Source of the DNA: Actinomycetes bacterium
GTDB taxonomy: Bacteria > Actinomycetota > Acidimicrobiia > Acidimicrobiales > RAAP-2
Direction: 5' to 3'
Length of the DNA: 13,103 nt
Assembly: GCA_021777285.1 (NCBI GenBank)
Contig: JAJYDR010000063.1
Coordinates: 1 to 13,103 of the forward strand
Shown one piece after another: positions 11,981 through 13,103 of this stretch. The translations under genes and the position numbers were made by a program. Every line of letters begins with the position of its first letter. Position 1 is the first letter of the stretch. Under the pieces are notes generated by a model. The model made no database searches, was not told the DNA's origin, and saw only the letters and a list, made by a program, of their open reading frames with translations.

Positions 11981-13103
11981 TTCCGCTCGCGCCACCGTGG
12001 CGCCACTCGAGTTGCGCGAGCCTGGCCGGGTCTCGATCTACCTCTGCGGGCCCACGGTCTATGACCTGCCCCACCTCGGCCACGGACGCCACGCGCTCGT
12101 CTGGGACGTGCTGCGGCGCTGGTTCGTCTTCTCCGGCCTCGAGGTCCGCTTCGTCTCCAACATCACCGACATCGACGACAAGATCATCGCGCGCGCCGAC
12201 GCCGAGCACGTCGCCGAGGAGGAGCTCACCGAGACCTACGAGGCCGCCTGGTGGGCCGCCCTGGACGCTCTCGGGGTCGCCCGGCCCGACGCCACGCCCC
12301 ACGCGACCGCCTACGTCGAGTCGATGGTCGAACTGATCGAGGAACTCCTCGAGCGTGACGTCGCCTACGAACTCGACGACGGCGTCTACTTCGACGTGAG
12401 CACGGTCGCTGACTACGGCCTGCTCGCCGGCCAGTCCCTTGAGAGCCTGCGTAGCGGCGCGCGCATCGAGGCGAACCCGCTCAAACGCTCGCCGCTTGAC
12501 TTCGCGCTCTGGAAGAACGCGAAGTTCGGCGAGCCGAGCTGGTCTTCACCCTTCGGGTCGGGCCGTCCCGGCTGGCACACCGAGTGCGTGGTGATGTCCC
12601 TCGGGCTGCTCGGGGACGGCTTTGACATCCACGGTGGCGGGCTCGACCTCAAGTTCCCCCACCACGAGAACGAGCGTGCCCAGGCGGTTGCGCTCGGGCG
12701 TCACTTCGCGCGTCACTGGGTCCACCACGGCTGGGTGATGGTCGGCGAGGAGAAGATGAGTAAGTCCCTCGGCAACTTCACCTCGCTGACCGACCTGCTC
12801 AACCAGACTGACCCGCGCGCCTACCGGCTCCTCGTGCTGCGCTCGCACTACCGCAGCCCCATCGAGGTCTCGCCCGCGACGATTAAGGACGCCGAGCGGG
12901 CCCTCGCGCGCCTCGACGGTCTTGCTCGTCGCTTCAACCTGGCGCCCCTCGCCGGGGCGACCCTGGAGCGTTCGTCGAGCGTCGAGTGGAGTGACGAGGG
13001 CCGCGCGCTCTACGACGTCGTCGCGGCGGCGATGGAGGACGACCTCGACACCCCGGCCGCCGTCGCGGTGCTCTTCGAGGCCCTGACGCGCGCCAACTCC
13101 CTC
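11964..13103 (+). CDS. cysS: Cysteinyl-tRNA synthetase, 3'-truncated by window end
   Basis: The frame is open from GTG 11964 to the last base (380 codons), so roughly the last fifth of the protein lies outside. It charges tRNA-Cys. It starts 'MFSLFDSARA', then 'YLCGPTVYDLPHLGH' with the class I HIGH-type motif HLGH (37-40), 'FVSNITDIDDKII', 'GWHTEC', 'HGGGLDLKFPHHENERAQ' and 'KMSKSLGNF' (KMSKS 264-268). The zinc ligands expected from E. coli CysRS line up as Cys28, Cys208, His233 and Glu237. 'LDLKFPHHENERAQ' favours CysS over the related mycothiol ligase MshC. The start is GTG with a -10-like TAGTTT 6 nt upstream, and starting there gives the standard N-terminal length. The C-terminal domain that the amidotransferase-like protein in this window resembles is outside the window for this gene. 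Confidence 0.96.
   Translation, partial: MFSLFDSARATVAPLELREPGRVSIYLCGPTVYDLPHLGHGRHALVWDVLRRWFVFSGLEVRFVSNITDIDDKIIARADAEHVAEEELTETYEAAWWAALDALGVARPDATPHATAYVESMVELIEELLERDVAYELDDGVYFDVSTVADYGLLAGQSLESLRSGARIEANPLKRSPLDFALWKNAKFGEPSWSSPFGSGRPGWHTECVVMSLGLLGDGFDIHGGGLDLKFPHHENERAQAVALGRHFARHWVHHGWVMVGEEKMSKSLGNFTSLTDLLNQTDPRAYRLLVLRSHYRSPIEVSPATIKDAERALARLDGLARRFNLAPLAGATLERSSSVEWSDEGRALYDVVAAAMEDDLDTPAAVAVLFEALTRANSL

Overview
The window is a stretch of high-GC bacterial chromosome. It most likely comes from an actinobacterium, and Acidimicrobiia or a relative is my best guess. The support is GC-rich third codon positions, a probable F420-dependent luciferase-like oxidoreductase of the type common in Actinomycetota, a valyl-tRNA synthetase of the 'DNGLPTERRV' subtype, and many starts that look leaderless (a -10-like hexamer ending 5-6 nt before the start codon). 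The taxonomic placement is inference.

Layout. (1) 1-2628 (+) is the 3' part of a large secreted or surface protein. It has seven degenerate ~96-105-residue repeats, then a more canonical fibronectin type III module and a C-terminal Ig-like domain; each repeat carries a cysteine pair. A perfect 18-bp hairpin terminator follows. (2) 2818-5763 holds four small genes: an S51/class-I amidotransferase-like protein with a C-terminal CysS-like tail (-), a small membrane protein (+), and a translationally coupled pair (-) of a TIGR03620-like F420 oxidoreductase and an SRPBCC protein. The membrane protein and SRPBCC genes converge and share a CTAG for their stop codons. (3) 5815-7425 (+) is a membrane-anchored alpha/beta hydrolase fused to a DUF3293-like domain. 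It diverges from the oxidoreductase through overlapping promoters. (4) 7447-9306 (-) is an apparent accessory island that looks less GC-rich than its flanks. It contains an AAA ATPase of the DUF4143 family, a 22-codon remnant matching the C-terminus of a HigB toxin, and a higA-like antitoxin. Four tandem 23-bp AT-rich repeats lie upstream. (5) 9376-13103 holds valS (-) and cysS (+, cut by the window end), divergent and separated by only 20 bp.

Most interesting points. The HigBA-like locus seems to have lost its toxin, with an ATPase gene in its place, preceded by a phased 23-bp repeat array. Two domain fusions are notable: amidotransferase-like with CysS tail, and hydrolase with DUF3293. valS and cysS must start from promoters buried in each other's coding or start regions, with overlapping -10 elements. 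At least five of the housekeeping-type genes share the same -10-to-start geometry, which the island genes lack.
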